64,000 bases of DNA from an uncultured Bacteroidia bacterium (GTDB lineage Bacteria; Bacteroidota; Bacteroidia; Bacteroidales; F082), in the NCBI GenBank assembly GCA_902770835.1, contig CACXUM010000005.1, positions 106,435 to 170,434 on the forward strand, in the 5' to 3' direction. Within the stretch, counting starts at the first letter, position 1. Each line of letters opens with the position of its first letter. Below, piece by piece: positions 1 through 10,642 of this stretch. The notes below the pieces were generated by a model that made no database searches, was not told the origin of the DNA, and was given only the letters and a program-made list of their open reading frames with translations. The translations under genes and the position numbers were made by a program.

Positions 1-3000
1 ATGGAGTCGTACTTTTGGTCATCATCGATAAAGGAAGCAAAAGTGCCATCCACATCCACGCCGGTGAGGGCGACGTTGCCGCCGCCATAGATGCAGCCCA
101 TGACGGTGCCATCAGTCATCACAACCTTGGTGTTGCCGCCCACGCGGCCAGCACTGAAGTTGGAGGTATTACCTTGTCCGCCGCCGTAAACATGACCGTC
201 TCCGCCATGCATACCATCGGTGCCAATAATCGGTTTCTTGTCTTTGGTGTTGTTGCCTTTCTCCACGAGGACGCGGGTACCGGCAAGCACATGGCCGTTG
301 GCGCTGCCGCCGAAAACATTGCCATAGACGAGTGCGCTGTCGCAAACGATGACCGAGGTACTGTCCACATTGGCATGGGTGGTGTAATGGGTAATGAAAT
401 CTTCATCAACCTCACCTTGTCCACCGCCGTACACATTGGCGTTCTTCTTATCTGCCACGAAAGGCCCGATTTGGCCGCCGCTGATGGTGACATGCGCCAC
501 GCCTGTGGTGTTGTCGGAAAGGTCGCCGTTACCCACAGAACCCATCTGGCCGCCGCCATACACATCCTTGAGAATGTGGGCATTGCCTGAAATGTCGATA
601 TAAGTGTTGCCATTCACTCGACCGTAGTCAGCGGCATCCATGTATTGTTCGTTGACAGGATTAGGTGAGCCTTGGCCGCCGCCGTATATAGAACCATGCA
701 GATACTGTTCATCTCCTATGGTTTCCCACGAACCGACTGTGCCGCCGCTCATTTCCACCTTCGTGTCGCCTGTTACGATGGCCATCTCGCCACCTCCGAA
801 GACGCTCCTCTTAATCAAACCGTCTTTGATTCTCACCGTGGTGCCACCAGTTACCTTGGCACAATCAATGTCAGTGTCGTTACCACAACCGGCTCCATAG
901 ACGAAATTGTCAACAACGGTGTTGCTCCTATTGATATTCACACTGGGGTTGCCTATCACTTTACCATACTCACCGCCGCCATACACACTGCCCTTGACAT
1001 AAGCACGCGGCGTTCTTCCTTGCACATGATAGATTGAGTCGCCATAGGCATCCAAAGGAATATATTGCGCCATAGTAGCATGGTTATAGCCAATGTTGAC
1101 CATAGGATTGGAGGTAACCGTTGCCGTGTTACCTTTACCGGCACCAAACACATTCTGACTGATGCCATCAGTATCCTTGATATGCACCACATTAATCACG
1201 GGTGAAACCGGCTTTTGTGGCACATCCTCGACGATGATGTCATCTGGAGTGTATGGAGTTTCTTTACTCGCGCCATAGATGTTGGCAATCTTAAGCGGGC
1301 AATTGTCTTCCACATCAAGCACGTTGACGGTGACAACACCTTCGATGTTGCCGTTGACATCGCAACCGCCGAAAACGTTGGTGTGGGTGCCGCCATAAAG
1401 GTTGACGGTCACATTGCCGCCCGTGCCTGCGAGGTCCGGATGGCTTTGCATGAATGCTTTCACCTCGTCAGAATAATCTCCAGTTTGCCAATCGATGGGA
1501 TATTTCTTTATGTCGGCAGGAATGCCCTGTGAGCCTTCCGATCCGCCAAAGAGGTTCGTAACCTTACCGCCATAGACATTGAGGGTGACATTGCCGTAAA
1601 TGACTGCCGAGTGGGCACCGCCATAGAAATTGTTGTATGGGGTTGGGTTGGAGCAGCATTCGAGGGTGGCGATGATTTCGCCAATTTCAGGCGATATGTT
1701 GCCGCCACCATAGCCATTGACAATGGCCAACTCGCAGTCGGAATCTTCAGCGACAACCAAATTGATTTCGTTGACATTGCCATAACCGTTGCTGCCGCCA
1801 AAGAGTTCGTCGATAAGTCCACCTTCGACAGACGTAGTGGCGATGCCGTAGATATTGGCCGGGTCGGGGTTGCCGTTACCGCCGCCAAACACGCTGTGTA
1901 TTCGGCCACCCTCGATGATGACATTGGCATCGGTGGTGTAGCCTGCCGTCGCACTGCCTATTTCAGCGGCATTGCCGCCGCCATAAAGCTCGTAGATGGT
2001 GTTCTCTTCACAACCATACACATGTACCGTGGCCTTATTTGCCGCAAGTTTGGGCGTATAGTTGGCTCGGTTGCCGCCGCCAAACACTTGATAGAGGGCA
2101 AAATTGTCGGTGCCATTCGGGATTGTGGCCAACCATTCTGGAGTTGCTCCTGATGCGGGAACCGTAGGATAAGCATTGCCTCCCGCTGTAGTGGGTTGGC
2201 CGGTGTGCGCCGTATGATAGACATGCACTTCCACATCGCCGTATGGGGTGCCGTTGTAGTTGTTGGCGCCATAAACCCCGCCTAAGATGGTCGTGCCCAC
2301 ATCGGGGATACCCATCTGGCTTTCACTGCCGATGTAAACTTTAGCGTTGCCATGGGGATTGGTTCCGTAGCCTCCCAAATAAGCGAAGGAAGCACCGCCA
2401 AACACGCTGCCTTGCACCGTGCCTCCCAGCACATCCACACGGGCGTTGCCATAGACACGGCCTGCCAACAAATCGGAACTGATGTTGGTAGAGTCGTTGT
2501 TGTGTGTCACATTGTAGGCTGAATTATGGCTGCCGTAACCGCCGCCATACACGCCGCCTATGTAGTATTGGGTTTCACCATCTCTGCCATCACCGTTTCC
2601 GCCTCCTCCATTTGTTGACATGGTCACAAGAGTGCCGATGGTGCCACCATTGATGACGACTGAGGTGTTGCCCGCCATGGAGCCTTGCTCTGCGCCACCG
2701 AACACGCGGCTCTTGATGGTGCCGCCGTTGACAACCACCTTGGCATTTCTGGAACGACCCATCGAAACCCAGTGGGGAGCCGTTATATTGACATCGCCTT
2801 GGCAGCCGCCAAACACATTGCCGGTGCAAGTGTGGATGATGGTGCCGTCGTCGTCATAGATGGTCCATTCCGGATTAGTAGCGGCATATTCTTGAGTGAA
2901 CTCATAGTCCGTGCCGATAACGGGATTATCGGATTCTCCTTCCCTGCCAATGGTCACTTCGGAAGTGCCTGATTTGTCGTAGAACTTGGCTTTGCCGTCT

Positions 3001-6000
3001 TCGGTATACCAATAGCCGACACCCGCCATTTCGCCGCCGCCAAACACGGAGCCGTAGATGCGCGGGCTGCCGCTGATGCCAACCTTGGTATTGGCCACGC
3101 GACCGGCCAAGATGTCCTCATAGTTCTTGGTGTCGCCTTTTCCAGACCCAAAGACGTCGCCCACGCTCTCGTTGCTGCCGTTCAGCAGTTCGTTGCCGTT
3201 GGGATTGCCGATATTGGTGGAATAGGTGGTGACACCATTAGCGGTAGTAGCAGTACCACTCACGTTGATGGTGGCCAAGCCGTGAATCGGCTTGTTGTTG
3301 AATGCGGAATCATAAACATGTTCCGTCACGTATGGATTGCCCAACATGTTCACGCCGGTGAGGGCCATACGGCCACCGCCGAAGACAGAGCCTTGTATGG
3401 TGCCGCCATCCATATCGATGGTGACATTGCCCGCCACACGACCGTTGGTGTGGTTGGAGTTAAAGAAGTTACGACCGCCGCCGAAGATGTTGCCGTCCCA
3501 AGTGGAGAGACCATCGTCGCCGATATTGGCTCCTGAGTGGACAATGACGGAAGTGCTTCCCAACACATGGCTGTCGGAACCGCCGCCATAGACCGAGCCC
3601 CATATCTTGCCGCCACTGATGGTGACAAAAGTACTGTCGACATTGGAATAAGCCTTGCGCAATTCATCAGGATCGTAGGAGAAGCCCTTGCCGCCGCCAA
3701 ACACGTAGGCGTTCAAGCCTGTGTTGTCCAAAGGACCAATGACGGCCTCACCACCGACATTGACCGTGGCATTGCCCCTGAAAGCAGGTCTGTCCGGGTC
3801 GTTTTTGGCTACAATGTCGATAAGATTGTCATTGCCGTCCAATACCTTGTCCCATATACCCACGCTGGCCATGTCGCCGCCGCCAAACACGTTGCCACGG
3901 ACTACACCACCCGTGATGTCCACAGAAGTATTACCATAGACGCGGCCCGCCAAGCCATTGACGGAATCCAACACTTGTTGGGAAGGATTGGTCAAGTTCA
4001 GATGTGTGTAGGCATCCATACCATAGCTGCCGCCAAACACACTGCCGAAGTTGTAAGTCGGGTCAGAAACTTCCGTTCCAATAGTGCCGCCGGTGATGTT
4101 CACCTTGGTATCACCCCACACGGCGCCACGCTCCGATCCGCCAAAGACCGAGCTTCGGATGGTGGGTGTGCCACTGATACTGACTTCTGACGAACCGCAA
4201 TGACCATGTTCAAGTCCTACAACATAACCGTCTTCATCGAGTTTCACGTCACCCTTACCACCGCCGAACACGTTACCCGTGAGGGTGTGATTGATCATTT
4301 TCACGCCGTTGATGACATCGTAGAAAGTCCATTTGGGCGTAAGGGTTCCTGTGCCCGATGAATAGTCGGGGTCGAATTCTTTCTGCGTTCCAATGGTTGG
4401 AGCGCCTGAGATGGACACTTTAGTGAAGGCAGTGCCCTCATGGTACCACTGGTCGTAATCATCCCAAAAACCTACATTAGCCATCTGTCCGCCACCATAG
4501 ACGGAGCCATAGACGGTAGGGCTGCCCGAGATTTTGACAACGGCATTGCCCACACGGCCTAAGTCGTCCTCTCTATATTCCTCAACGTTACCACGGCCAC
4601 CGCCAAAGACGTTGCCGACATGCTGGTCGCTCAACAACAAGTCGAGACCATCATGGGCATAGTTACCGATGACACCTCCACTGACCTCGACCTTGGCCCT
4701 GCCGTGGTTGACGGCATCGTATGGAGAATCAATCCAGCCTTCCACATTCACGCCGCCAAGAGCCACAAGGCCGCCGCCATAGATGGAGCCTAAGACCTTG
4801 CCGTCAGTCATCCTGACATGGGTGTTGCCACCCACACGACCGACAGGGAATCTTCTTCCTTCGGCATCGAAATAATCCACATTACCCATGCCACCGCCAA
4901 ACACGAGGCCGTCGAAGCCCGAGAATCCCGTGGTGCCGATGAGGGTGCTCTTGCCTTGTTCCTGACCGATGACCACCAGAGTGCTATCCAAGACGTGGCC
5001 TTCCCTACTGCCGCCGTAGACGTTGCCGAAAACGGTGCCGCCTGTGAGGTACACCTGGGTTTTCTTCACGTTGGTCATGGTGTTGAACATGGAGCGGGGG
5101 TCGCCCATGCCTGCGCCGTAGATGTTGCCGCTGAGCGGATTTGCCGCAATCTGCACGGCAGTGCGCGGTATGCCAACGGTGCCGCCGTTCATCTTGACGG
5201 TGCTTTTGCCCTTCACGTCGGTGGTCTCATTGCCGCCGTAGACGGCAGTGAGGATGTGACCTCCCGTGATTTCCACACGAGTGTTGCCGTTCACCTGACC
5301 TGCCGTGCGACGCCACACGCCAGCCTTGATGGGATAGTAGCCCGAGCCGCCGCCAAACACGTTGCCGAAGAACGAGTGGCCGTTGGTGCCAACCAAGGCA
5401 CCGCCTTGCGAGTTGTAGCCCGTTTCATCGGCGAAGATGTCGTAGAGCTGGTTGTTCGAGTATTCCCAAGCGTCGCACTCATGGAAAACACCGGCAAGCG
5501 AGCCAGTGCCAAGCGCAGTTTCGATAGTGCCGTTGTTGATGGCTGTGATGGCAGTTGACCATTTGTCTTCTTCATAGATGGGATCAAAATAATGGGTATT
5601 CCCGGTTTTGTAATGCCCGGTACCAATCTGACCTCCTGCAATCTCGACAAAGGTGCTGTCCAACACCAGGCCGTTTTCGGCGCCGCCATACACGGAAGCG
5701 GTGACCACGGGCCTGATGGTGTTCTCGCCTGAAATGGAGTTGATGATTTGCAAATGGGTGCAATTGACCACGCCTAAGGCAATGGCTTTGGGATAAGTGA
5801 TGGAGTCGGCCACGCCTTGTCCGCCGCAGAAAATCCAGCCACGGTCGTCATCGTCGGGGTTGTGGTCTTCCCAAGGCATCAATGAGCCATTGAGACCCAC
5901 TGAACCGCCTCTCATAGTCACGGTGGCCAAGCCGGTGTTTTCAGCGCAAGCCGTGGGGAATTGCACTTCAGCATTGGGATGATTGGGGTCATTCGCCGGA

Positions 6001-9000
6001 TAGGTCACCGTGGTATAATTGTAGGTACCCACCGAGCCCATCTGGCCGCCGCCGTAAACACTGCGCTTGACGGTGCCGCCCCTCATGTCGACGGTGGCGT
6101 TGCCTTTCACCAAACCGGCAATCTCTTCTGTTTCTATGCCCATGCCGCCGCCAAAGACGGAGCCTTCGACGGAACCACCAATCATGTTTACATTGGTTTC
6201 TTGCTTCACCTGTCCGTAGGAGCCGCCGCCATACACATTGCCGACCACTGTGCCGCTGCCATTATTGACATTCACCACGGCATTGCTGGCAGAGGCGAAC
6301 TGCGTCAAAGGAGCATGTTCGTCGATGATACCACGGCCTGCGCCGTAAACGTGGCCGCCGTAGAGAGACCCTGCTGCCGCACCACTACTCACGACCTCGC
6401 CGATGGCACCGCCATAGATGTTCACCGTACAGGTCGAAGTGCCGGGATCATAGTCTGTTGTTGGAAGCGGACCCACAGTGGCCATTGAACCGCCACCATA
6501 CACATTGCGGTGGATGGTGCCGCCGTTGACCGTAACGTTGGTGTTCAAAGTGACCGAACCTGCCGAAGGGCAGTAGTCATCGCTAGTTCCAATCTTGTCG
6601 GTACCCTGACCGGCACCATACACATTGCCGCGATAGGCCCATTTGTCATCAGTAATGTTGCCTTCTTCAGGATCATATTCTACTCCAATTTCGCCCTTGT
6701 TGACGTTGACATAGGTGTGCCAACGCACATGGCCATTGTCGCCGCCGCCAAACACCGCGCCTTTGATGGTGGGACCTGTCGTCACATTGGCATCAGGGTC
6801 GCCAATGTTGACAATGGTCTTGTTGACATAGCCGAGGAAGAAGTCGCGGTTGTAGTCGTAGAGCGGGTTCAAGTTGACGGTATTGAAAGGCGCGCCCTTC
6901 GACGAGCCGAAAACAAAACCGTTTTTGTAGCCATCGCCCGGATAGCCAGTAGTGCCAATGGTGCCGCCCGTGATGGTGACGGTGCAGGTGCCGCTGTTCT
7001 GGTAAGGTTCGGGCAAGGCTGATACATTAGTCAACTCGCCATAGCCCATATAGTTGCCCTTGCCCACCGAGGCGAAGTTGCCGCCGCCAAACACATTGTG
7101 AAGCACTTGACCACCGCTGATGACGACCTCTGTATTGCCGTAAACCTTGCCGGAGGTGATGCTGCGTTGAGGCGAAGGATCCAAATCGGAACTCGGATTA
7201 TTGGGATCTTTCAATGCAACCATATAGGTATCCGTGCCATCGCCGCCGCCGAAGACCGAACCTCTGACGAGGCCGTTGGTCAGCGTAACCTTAGCGTTTT
7301 CGTACACCGTGCCGTTCTCGCCCGAGCCATACACCGAGCCAATGATGACATTGGGTGTGGCATCAGTGACATTACCTGTGGGAGGTGCAAAGTTGACCTC
7401 GACCTCAGTCTCGCGCACGATGGCCATGGTTTCCATTGTGCCAAGCGGGCCTACATCGCCGCGTGCCGAACCAAACACGTTACCGCTTTCGGCAACAGGT
7501 GCCGCCAAGGTGCCGATGTGGCCGCCTCGGATGTTGACTTCCGTCTTGCCGGTGGTCACAGGCTCATTGTTTGCATCGGTAATCGTGGTATACGTCAATT
7601 TGTAAGGCCAGCTGAGGGCGGCTGAGGTGTTGGTGTTGGTGTGTGCTTCGTCAATCGTGAACGAACCCACCGAGGCCACGGCGCCAGCGCCATACACGCT
7701 GCGGCTGATTTTGCCGCCATAGATGTTGACCTTGGTGTTGCCTTGCACCACACCTGCCAAGGGGTTGTAGGCCCATGTGGTGTCAGCCTCAGTAGTGCCT
7801 GGGTTCTCAATACTCACAATGTATTGGTCGGTACCGCAACCTGCGCCGTACACGTTGCCACGGTAGGGGAATTTCTTCTCCTTTTCGTCAGCAGTCATGG
7901 CTGCATACTCATCAGCCGTGCAGCCGATGGTGCCGCCAAACACGTTGATGACGGCTTCCATATAGGTGTGGCCATTTTCGCCTGAGCCATACACCGAGCC
8001 GTTGATTTTGGCGTTGCCGGAGAGGTTGGAGGCTTCGCCGGTGCTGGCATTGACGGTGCCCGTGCCGATGTTGACCTCGGAAAAGGCAACGTAGGTGACG
8101 TGATCGAGGAAATTGCCCGGTTCGGCAATCTCGCCTCGTCCCGAACCGAAAACCATGCCGTTATTGTCGCCGTCGGTGCCGATTTCGCCTCCCGTGATGG
8201 TAATCTTGGAATGGCCGAAGCCAAGATAGGGGTGCGTGGGATTGATCAACTCGGAAGCATTATAGGTGCCCACCGAAGCGATGGCACCGCCGCCATACAC
8301 GTTGTGAAGCACATGGCCGCCCGTTATCTCCAAGTAGGTGTCGCCAAACACGCGGCCTGCGGTGATGCTGAGGTTGAGTGCGTTGTTTTCCTTGTAGCGT
8401 GCCGTGCCGCCGCCGCCGGCAAACACGTTGCCATGCCAGCCGCCCAAGTCGTGTCCGATGGTGCCTCCGTTGATGGTGACGTATGTATTGCCCTGCACAT
8501 GGCCGTTGGCACCGCCGCCATACACGCTGTTATAGATGGTTCCGTCGGTCACAGTGACATGGGTGTGACCCACGTAGGCCTCGTCTACCACTTGGTGCAA
8601 AGGAGCAAGAGGTTCCAATCCGTGAGGCCCTGTCCCGGGCTTGCGCGGACGACCCGGCAAACCACGACCGCCGCCATAGACATCGCCGTTGTTGAGGCCA
8701 GTGAGACCTGCGGTAGCACTAAAACTGCCAATGGTGCCGCCGTTGATATTAACGTATGTGTGACCGCCAGAGGCAATGCCAATGATGGTGTGGTTATCGT
8801 CATCGTCGCTCGTTTCTTCGACGAAAGTGCCCACCATAGCAATAAGGCCACCACCAAACACACGGTTGTAAATCTTCGCGTTTTCTTCAATAGTGACATG
8901 GGTGTTGCCATACACACGACCCGAAGTGTAACAATACTTCGGGTTAGCGAACCATGAAATAAAATCGGAACCTTTGCCGCCGCCGAACACATTGCCACGG

Positions 9001-9971
9001 GTAATCTCGCGACCCACGCCGTATTCGTCTTCGATCAGTTCGCCTTCAGTGGCCTTAAGATGAAGTGTGGCTCCGTTATAAGCGCCACCTACAACGGTGT
9101 ATGCAGCAGGGGTGCTGGTGCCATGCAACGGCACACCGCCAACGATGGCATTTCCACCAACGATGACATTGGTGCTTGTCTGCACATGGCCATTCTCGCC
9201 GCTACCGAACACATTCATCACTTGGGCATTGCCATTGATAGTGACGAAAGTCTCATCGACGAAGGAGAGATGCCTGAGCGCACCGCCCGAAATACCTCGG
9301 CTCGAGCCGAACACCCAGCCTTCGTTGCCTCCGAGATACTTGAATGCCGAGTCTGCATAGGCCTCTTGGTTCGCTATGCCTGACGCTGCCAGTTCTTCAG
9401 CCGTGGCAGTGGTCAAGTCTTCCATCTTGGGGCCGATGAGTGCATTGCCCGTGATGGTCACCGTGGCCTGTCCGCCCGATTCATAGGCGGCAATACCCGT
9501 TTGTTGCGGGATGGTGGCGATACCCACCGTGGCAATATTGCCGCCGCCATACACGGCACGGCGCACCACTGCATCGCCTCCGACATAAACGGTGGTGTTG
9601 CCTTGCACACGACCCGCATTGGGGTTAAAGATGGGCGAACCATTCGGGTTGGTACCTATTATCTCATAACCATTGCCGCCGCCATACACGTTGCCGTAGT
9701 CGACACGGGTGATTTGGACATCTTTGTCATATTTGCGTTCCTCCAAACCCAATTTCTTGCCCACGGTGCCGCCATTGACGGTGACAGTGGTGTTGCCCGT
9801 ACCGTCGTCGGCGGTCTTCACCACCTCGCCGATGTTGCCACCGCCGTAGACGTTGCCTTCGATGAGAATCTGCGCTTGCGCCATGCCGCTAACGAGCAAC
9901 ATAGCCGTCAAGATGAATGTCTTTCGTCTAGTTTTCAAAATCCTGATGTTACGAATAGGTTTATATTTCAT
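1..9971 (-). CDS. Giant secreted GGGN-repeat protein (gene C), 3' end beyond window
   Basis: Reading from the ATG at 9971 the frame stays open to the first base of the window, at least 3323 codons, so the C-terminus is not visible. The N-terminus has a basic stretch, a hydrophobic core (FILTAMLLVSG) and an AQAQ-like signal peptidase I site around residue 34, so the product is exported. Immediately after it the motif NVYGGGN begins and recurs to the window edge, usually as a glycine-rich strand pair (TxVxVxGGxVxGxV[YF]GGGNxAxV). I count about nine copies in positions 1-1000, a period near 37 residues; extrapolated, about 85-90 copies are visible. The copies differ in codons and flanks, so this is a diverged protein repeat, not a DNA satellite. 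It starts 14 nt after the stop of gene B. No enzyme domain is visible. A beta-solenoid surface protein or adhesin is inferred; a T9SS sorting domain, if any, lies outside the window. Confidence 0.85.
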   Translation of the reverse strand, partial: MKYKPIRNIRILKTRRKTFILTAMLLVSGMAQAQILIEGNVYGGGNIGEVVKTADDGTGNTTVTVNGGTVGKKLGLEERKYDKDVQITRVDYGNVYGGGNGYEIIGTNPNGSPIFNPNAGRVQGNTTVYVGGDAVVRRAVYGGGNIATVGIATIPQQTGIAAYESGGQATVTITGNALIGPKMEDLTTATAEELAASGIANQEAYADSAFKYLGGNEGWVFGSSRGISGGALRHLSFVDETFVTINGNAQVMNVFGSGENGHVQTSTNVIVGGNAIVGGVPLHGTSTPAAYTVVGGAYNGATLHLKATEGELIEDEYGVGREITRGNVFGGGKGSDFISWFANPKYCYTSGRVYGNTHVTIEENAKIYNRVFGGGLIAMVGTFVEETSDDDDNHTIIGIASGGHTYVNINGGTIGSFSATAGLTGLNNGDVYGGGRGLPGRPRKPGTGPHGLEPLAPLHQVVDEAYVGHTHVTVTDGTIYNSVYGGGANGHVQGNTYVTINGGTIGHDLGGWHGNVFAGGGGTARYKENNALNLSITAGRVFGDTYLEITGGHVLHNVYGGGAIASVGTYNASELINPTHPYLGFGHSKITITGGEIGTDGDNNGMVFGSGRGEIAEPGNFLDHVTYVAFSEVNIGTGTVNASTGEASNLSGNAKINGSVYGSGENGHTYMEAVINVFGGTIGCTADEYAAMTADEKEKKFPYRGNVYGAGCGTDQYIVSIENPGTTEADTTWAYNPLAGVVQGNTKVNIYGGKISRSVYGAGAVASVGSFTIDEAHTNTNTSAALSWPYKLTYTTITDANNEPVTTGKTEVNIRGGHIGTLAAPVAESGNVFGSARGDVGPLGTMETMAIVRETEVEVNFAPPTGNVTDATPNVIIGSVYGSGENGTVYENAKVTLTNGLVRGSVFGGGDGTDTYMVALKDPNNPSSDLDPSPQRSITSGKVYGNTEVVISGGQVLHNVFGGGNFASVGKGNYMGYGELTNVSALPEPYQNSGTCTVTITGGTIGTTGYPGDGYKNGFVFGSSKGAPFNTVNLNPLYDYNRDFFLGYVNKTIVNIGDPDANVTTGPTIKGAVFGGGDNGHVRWHTYVNVNKGEIGVEYDPEEGNITDDKWAYRGNVYGAGQGTDKIGTSDDYCPSAGSVTLNTNVTVNGGTIHRNVYGGGSMATVGPLPTTDYDPGTSTCTVNIYGGAIGEVVSSGAAAGSLYGGHVYGAGRGIIDEHAPLTQFASASNAVVNVNNGSGTVVGNVYGGGSYGQVKQETNVNMIGGSVEGSVFGGGMGIETEEIAGLVKGNATVDMRGGTVKRSVYGGGQMGSVGTYNYTTVTYPANDPNHPNAEVQFPTACAENTGLATVTMRGGSVGLNGSLMPWEDHNPDDDDRGWIFCGGQGVADSITYPKAIALGVVNCTHLQIINSISGENTIRPVVTASVYGGAENGLVLDSTFVEIAGGQIGTGHYKTGNTHYFDPIYEEDKWSTAITAINNGTIETALGTGSLAGVFHECDAWEYSNNQLYDIFADETGYNSQGGALVGTNGHSFFGNVFGGGSGYYPIKAGVWRRTAGQVNGNTRVEITGGHILTAVYGGNETTDVKGKSTVKMNGGTVGIPRTAVQIAANPLSGNIYGAGMGDPRSMFNTMTNVKKTQVYLTGGTVFGNVYGGSREGHVLDSTLVVIGQEQGKSTLIGTTGFSGFDGLVFGGGMGNVDYFDAEGRRFPVGRVGGNTHVRMTDGKVLGSIYGGGLVALGGVNVEGWIDSPYDAVNHGRAKVEVSGGVIGNYAHDGLDLLLSDQHVGNVFGGGRGNVEEYREDDLGRVGNAVVKISGSPTVYGSVYGGGQMANVGFWDDYDQWYHEGTAFTKVSISGAPTIGTQKEFDPDYSSGTGTLTPKWTFYDVINGVKMINHTLTGNVFGGGKGDVKLDEDGYVVGLEHGHCGSSEVSISGTPTIRSSVFGGSERGAVWGDTKVNITGGTIGTEVSDPTYNFGSVFGGSYGMDAYTHLNLTNPSQQVLDSVNGLAGRVYGNTSVDITGGVVRGNVFGGGDMASVGIWDKVLDGNDNLIDIVAKNDPDRPAFRGNATVNVGGEAVIGPLDNTGLNAYVFGGGKGFSYDPDELRKAYSNVDSTFVTISGGKIWGSVYGGGSDSHVLGSTSVIVHSGANIGDDGLSTWDGNIFGGGRNFFNSNHTNGRVAGNVTIDMDGGTIQGSVFGGGRMALTGVNMLGNPYVTEHVYDSAFNNKPIHGLATINVSGTATTANGVTTYSTNIGNPNGNELLNGSNESVGDVFGSGKGDTKNYEDILAGRVANTKVGISGSPRIYGSVFGGGEMAGVGYWYTEDGKAKFYDKSGTSEVTIGREGESDNPVIGTDYEFTQEYAATNPEWTIYDDDGTIIHTCTGNVFGGCQGDVNITAPHWVSMGRSRNAKVVVNGGTIKSRVFGGAEQGSMAGNTSVVINGGTIGTLVTMSTNGGGGNGDGRDGETQYYIGGVYGGGYGSHNSAYNVTHNNDSTNISSDLLAGRVYGNARVDVLGGTVQGSVFGGASFAYLGGYGTNPHGNAKVYIGSESQMGIPDVGTTILGGVYGANNYNGTPYGDVEVHVYHTAHTGQPTTAGGNAYPTVPASGATPEWLATIPNGTDNFALYQVFGGGNRANYTPKLAANKATVHVYGCEENTIYELYGGGNAAEIGSATAGYTTDANVIIEGGRIHSVFGGGNGNPDPANIYGIATTSVEGGLIDELFGGSNGYGNVNEINLVVAEDSDCELAIVNGYGGGNISPEIGEIIATLECCSNPTPYNNFYGGAHSAVIYGNVTLNVYGGKVTNLFGGSEGSQGIPADIKKYPIDWQTGDYSDEVKAFMQSHPDLAGTGGNVTVNLYGGTHTNVFGGCDVNGNIEGVVTVNVLDVEDNCPLKIANIYGASKETPYTPDDIIVEDVPQKPVSPVINVVHIKDTDGISQNVFGAGKGNTATVTSNPMVNIGYNHATMAQYIPLDAYGDSIYHVQGRTPRAYVKGSVYGGGEYGKVIGNPSVNINRSNTVVDNFVYGAGCGNDTDIDCAKVTGGTTVRIKDGLIKRSVFGGGEMAIVTGDTKVEMSGGTVGSWETIGDEQYLHGSIYGGGQGSPNPVNEQYMDAADYGRVNGNTYIDISGNAHILKDVYGGGQMGSVGNGDLSDNTTGVAHVTISGGQIGPFVADKKNANVYGGGQGEVDEDFITHYTTHANVDSTSVIVCDSALVYGNVFGGSANGHVLAGTRVLVEKGNNTKDKKPIIGTDGMHGGDGHVYGGGQGNTSNFSAGRVGGNTKVVMTDGTVMGCIYGGGNVALTGVDVDGTFASFIDDDQKYDS

Positions 9972-9985
9972 CGTAATATAATGTT

Positions 9986-10630
9986 TTATCGATTAGAATT
10001 CATGTCGTTGTATGCTCTTCCTTCTGTAAAGGTAGCTGTCAATGTGGCATCTTCACTGCCCATGGTGAAATGGGTGGTGGTTAAGGTAGCGTCAGTCACG
10101 CTGGAACCTGTTCCTGTAACGGTCCATCCAGCAAAGTTATAACCTGCTGCCGGGGAGACCACAACGGTTACTGAGGTTTCCGGAGCCACATAGATGGGTT
10201 CGGTGTAGACCACACCATTCACCCTGAAAGTACCACCCGCTGGCGGGTCTGCCACTATCGTAAGTTTCTTAGCGGGAGCATAATATGCCGTTAAGGTGGC
10301 ATTCTCCGTTCCCATGGTAAAGGTTGTGTTGGCCAAGGTCGTTTTGCCTACACTTGCACCTTCGCCGGTAACTTCCCAATGGCTGAAGGCATAGAGCGGA
10401 GCGGCTGTGGCAACAATGTTGATGTCTACATCCTCGCCAACGGTGTAGGACGGACTCGGTGCATTGCTACCAACCGTGACCGTGCCATGTTCGGAAGCGA
10501 CGCTCAAATTGTGCGTGTCGGGGTCGACAAGCACTTGAGGGTTGCCAACCACATTACCATAGTTGCCGCCGCCATAAACGCTGCCCTTGATGGTGACAGG
10601 TTTGTTGGTCGTGCCATCGCCGATAATCAC
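9986..10630 (-). CDS. C-terminal fragment of GGGN-repeat protein (gene B, part 3)
   Basis: This 214-codon open stretch is in the same frame as the 10643-15220 ORF and is separated from it only by one TAA (10643-10645) and four codons (SNPK). It begins with one more GGGN unit (SVYGGGNYGNV) and then carries two copies of a bacterial repeat domain of the Flg_new_2/InlB-B type, seen as the pattern Y-x-F-xx-W-x-V-T-G-x-G-x-S with TLTAxY/TLTATF endings (roughly residues 40-115 and 120-205). It has no signal peptide of its own and most likely is the former C-terminus of gene B. The product ends abruptly after the second repeat with no T9SS sorting domain. If it is translated separately it would start at a GTG and stay in the cytoplasm, which makes little sense for this domain type. 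Confidence 0.6.
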   Translation of the reverse strand: MIIGDGTTNKPVTIKGSVYGGGNYGNVVGNPQVLVDPDTHNLSVASEHGTVTVGSNAPSPSYTVGEDVDINIVATAAPLYAFSHWEVTGEGASVGKTTLANTTFTMGTENATLTAYYAPAKKLTIVADPPAGGTFRVNGVVYTEPIYVAPETSVTVVVSPAAGYNFAGWTVTGTGSSVTDATLTTTHFTMGSEDATLTATFTEGRAYNDMNSNR

Positions 10631-10642
10631 TTTCGGGTTGCT